Positions 5,810-7,125 of a DNA stretch of 7,125 nucleotides are shown here, in pieces. The notes under the pieces are model-generated. The model was not told the DNA's origin and did not search any database. It worked only from the letters and a program-made list of their open reading frames with translations. Each line of letters begins with the position of its first letter. Positions within the stretch are counted from its first letter, which is position 1. Both the position numbers and the translations under genes were made by a program. Source of the stretch: Candidatus Poribacteria bacterium (GTDB lineage: Bacteria > Poribacteria > WGA-4E > PCPOR2b); contig JAPUIP010000506.1 of NCBI GenBank assembly GCA_027296925.1, positions 1 to 7,125 on the forward strand, in the 5' to 3' direction.

Positions 5810-6784
5810 ATGGGGATAGTTAACATTGGCATCGTTGGCTCCGGCGGCACTGCGAGGCACCATATAGAGCGTTTTTCTCAAATGGATACCGCCAAGGTCG
5901 TGGCGATTGCGTCACGGAACGCCCAAACGGGGACCGCCCTGGCGGAAAAATATGGCGTTGAATTTGTGCCGGATTGGCAGGCGCTCGTCCGGCGTAGCGA
6001 TCTGGATGGCATCGTGATCTGTACCCATAACGATAGCCACGGTGAAATCGCAATTGCCGCACTACGTTGTGATAAACACGTTTTTACGGAATACCCGCTT
6101 GCACGGTCAATCGGTGAGGGCGAAACTGCGGTTGCGCTTGCACAAGCGAATCAACGGGTACTGCGCGTATCCCATTCGGAAGCGGTCTCGCATTCCCACA
6201 ACGCAATCAAACAAAGGGTGCCAGAACTCGGCGATCTGCTCTTGACGGCCTTTCTGCGCCTCACGCCGGGGCGTGGGGCACGTCCGGAGATCCTGTTCAA
6301 TTTGCCCGTTTCCGGCCCACCGGCGCACTTTTTCATCTACCACATCTACCCCATGATTGATCTCTTCGGAAACGTTGCATGGGTCGAGGGCGGCGCCGTT
6401 TACGAAGGTTTGACGGATCAAGGGGGTTATAACCGCTTCGCAAATACCGTCAACGTTGGCTTCAAAAGTGGTGGGATTGGGCAATGGACGTGGGCGGGAG
6501 GGATAGAAATTCGAGAAGCCGAGCAGCATCTGCGCTACGTCCTGACAGGCGGTACGATCAGCCACAGCGGAGGCAAGTGGTACTGTTCCACCGGATTAGG
6601 GATGGCGGAGATTCCACCGATCGATGCGCCGAGTATTTCACTTCAGGAGCTGTGGGTGGGTGAGATCCAAAATCAAGAGACGAGCGCGGCACACCGGGAT
6701 GCGGCGACGGCGCTCGAAGCGATACGGGTCAGCCTTTCCGCCGAACAATCGATGCGGGAGAATCGGCGGGTTGTGCTGGCTTAA
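5810..6784 (+). CDS. Gfo/Idh/MocA family oxidoreductase with EYP motif
   Basis: 324 residues, typical for the family. The N-terminal Rossmann fold begins IGIVGSGGTARHH (6-18), with the glycine-rich dinucleotide loop G7-x-x-G10-x-G12-G13, and VAIASRN (31-37) closes the nucleotide-binding strand. The usual EKP signature, whose Lys is catalytic in many sugar dehydrogenases, reads E94-Y95-P96 within HVFTEYPLARS (90-100). EYP is the form known in biliverdin reductases and some uncharacterised branches. The C-terminal domain contains YHIYPMIDLFG (177-187), replacing the usual HxxD helix, with H178 and D184. NAD(P)-dependent oxidation or reduction is expected, but the substrate is unknown; the setting favours a sugar over a bilin. 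The start is supported by GAGG (5799-5802), 7 bases upstream. It follows the kinase by 94 bp on the same strand, with no clear promoter or terminator between them. Confidence 0.88.
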   Translation: MGIVNIGIVGSGGTARHHIERFSQMDTAKVVAIASRNAQTGTALAEKYGVEFVPDWQALVRRSDLDGIVICTHNDSHGEIAIAALRCDKHVFTEYPLARSIGEGETAVALAQANQRVLRVSHSEAVSHSHNAIKQRVPELGDLLLTAFLRLTPGRGARPEILFNLPVSGPPAHFFIYHIYPMIDLFGNVAWVEGGAVYEGLTDQGGYNRFANTVNVGFKSGGIGQWTWAGGIEIREAEQHLRYVLTGGTISHSGGKWYCSTGLGMAEIPPIDAPSISLQELWVGEIQNQETSAAHRDAATALEAIRVSLSAEQSMRENRRVVLA

Positions 6785-6826
6785 CGGGTTGGCGAATGTT
6801 TGGAATGTCCAGGAGAATGATTCGAT

Positions 6827-7125
6827 TTACGCTTCAGGAAGGTGAGACCGGATCGTTTGCAGGCAGGCCGATGAGGAAAAGACCATCTGCGCGTTCAATT
6901 GCGCCAACGATTGGTGGATGGTAGGGAAATCAAAATGCCGCGGATCGTGACACAGAAAAATCTTCGGAATCCTGTTCTCTCAGAAGTTCGTTGGTGAAAC
7001 GGCGCATTTCGTCGATCTGATTCAACCGCCGCGAAAGACGTTGGTGGAGTTGCCCGTCAACCTCAGAAAAGGCGTGCTCCGGAATTGCAAGCGTTAGGGT
7101 CGCAAGTTTAGCTTGTCTCCAGATA
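6827..7125 (-). pseudogene. PIN-domain protein remnant, frameshifted and internally deleted, cut by window edge
   Basis: Read right to left, the minus strand encodes 64 residues from the edge to a TGA at 6932-6930, including LAIPEHAFSEVDGQLHQRL and then RRLNQIDEMRRF. This resembles the middle of PIN-domain proteins of the type with (P-x-F-x-x-x-E) followed by an Arg-rich helix. Shifting frame near 6970 reveals IPKIFLCHDPRHFDFPTIHQ, then SLAQLNAQMVFSSSACLQTI and RSHLPEA with TAA at 6829-6827. This resembles a PIN C-terminus (K/R-x-F-x-x-P, then a short strand and a closing helix). The second frame has a stop just upstream of the junction, and roughly 80 residues expected between the two blocks, including acidic active-site residues, are absent. 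Internal deletion plus frameshift is the simplest reading. PIN proteins are RNases, often toxins of VapBC-like pairs; whether an antitoxin lies outside the window is unknown. The alternative is an ordinary gene ending at 6930 with a novel short tail, which would leave the second coding-like frame unexplained. Confidence 0.6.

Noticed and set aside
6793..6824. Nested inverted repeats (CGAAT/ATTCG around TGGA-ATG-TCCA) after the oxidoreductase stop, as a terminator
   Set aside because: Stems of 4-5 bp are separated by uneven unpaired bases and there is no T-run; too weak to call.
6796..6924. Possible 42-codon plus-strand gene starting ATGTTTGG
   Set aside because: It lacks a properly spaced ribosome site, has an Arg/Pro-rich unremarkable product and is antisense to the PIN remnant, which reads as more protein-like.

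Overview
The window is an ordinary-looking bacterial chromosomal segment of intermediate GC, coding on both strands. It carries a carbohydrate and hydroxy-acid catabolism neighbourhood with an embedded sensor kinase and a decayed PIN-domain gene at the right edge. An enolase-superfamily sugar-acid dehydratase, a Pseudomonas-type L-rhamnose isomerase, a Gfo/Idh/MocA oxidoreductase and a soluble PAS-PAS-GAF hybrid kinase occur together in environmental or symbiont genomes such as 'Candidatus Poribacteria' and related uncultured lineages. That placement is an impression from gene style, not a demonstrated assignment.

Layout, left to right: (1) 1-122, minus strand, the N-terminus of an FAD-linked oxidase (glycolate/D-lactate dehydrogenase type) cut by the window edge. 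(2) 233-1366, minus strand, a mandelate racemase/muconate lactonizing enzyme family protein, probably a sugar-acid dehydratase. (3) 1367-1788, a divergent intergenic region with no gene. It holds a near-consensus sigma-70 promoter with extended -10 facing right, a weaker candidate facing left, a perfect 9-bp-arm palindrome and other repeats. (4) 1789-3003, plus strand, L-rhamnose isomerase (RhaI type) with a GTG start and all expected metal and catalytic residues. (5) 3004-3180, an intergenic stretch with a short 9-10 bp tandem repeat of ATCNG units. (6) 3181-5715, plus strand, a soluble hybrid histidine kinase. (7) 5810-6784, plus strand, a Gfo/Idh/MocA oxidoreductase with EYP in place of the usual EKP motif. 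(8) 6827-7125, minus strand, the frameshifted and internally deleted remains of a PIN-domain gene.

Working model (inference): the isomerase interconverts a deoxy- or rare aldose and its ketose; the Gfo/Idh/MocA enzyme may oxidise or reduce a related sugar; the MR-type enzyme would dehydrate a sugar acid; and the FAD oxidase would oxidise a hydroxy acid. The divergent promoters could switch the left (acid-processing) and right (isomerase) arms together. The kinase has no membrane segment or DNA-binding output, so its link to the pathway is positional only. I see no mobile element, CRISPR array, tRNA or rRNA, and no strong case for a wholly new system.
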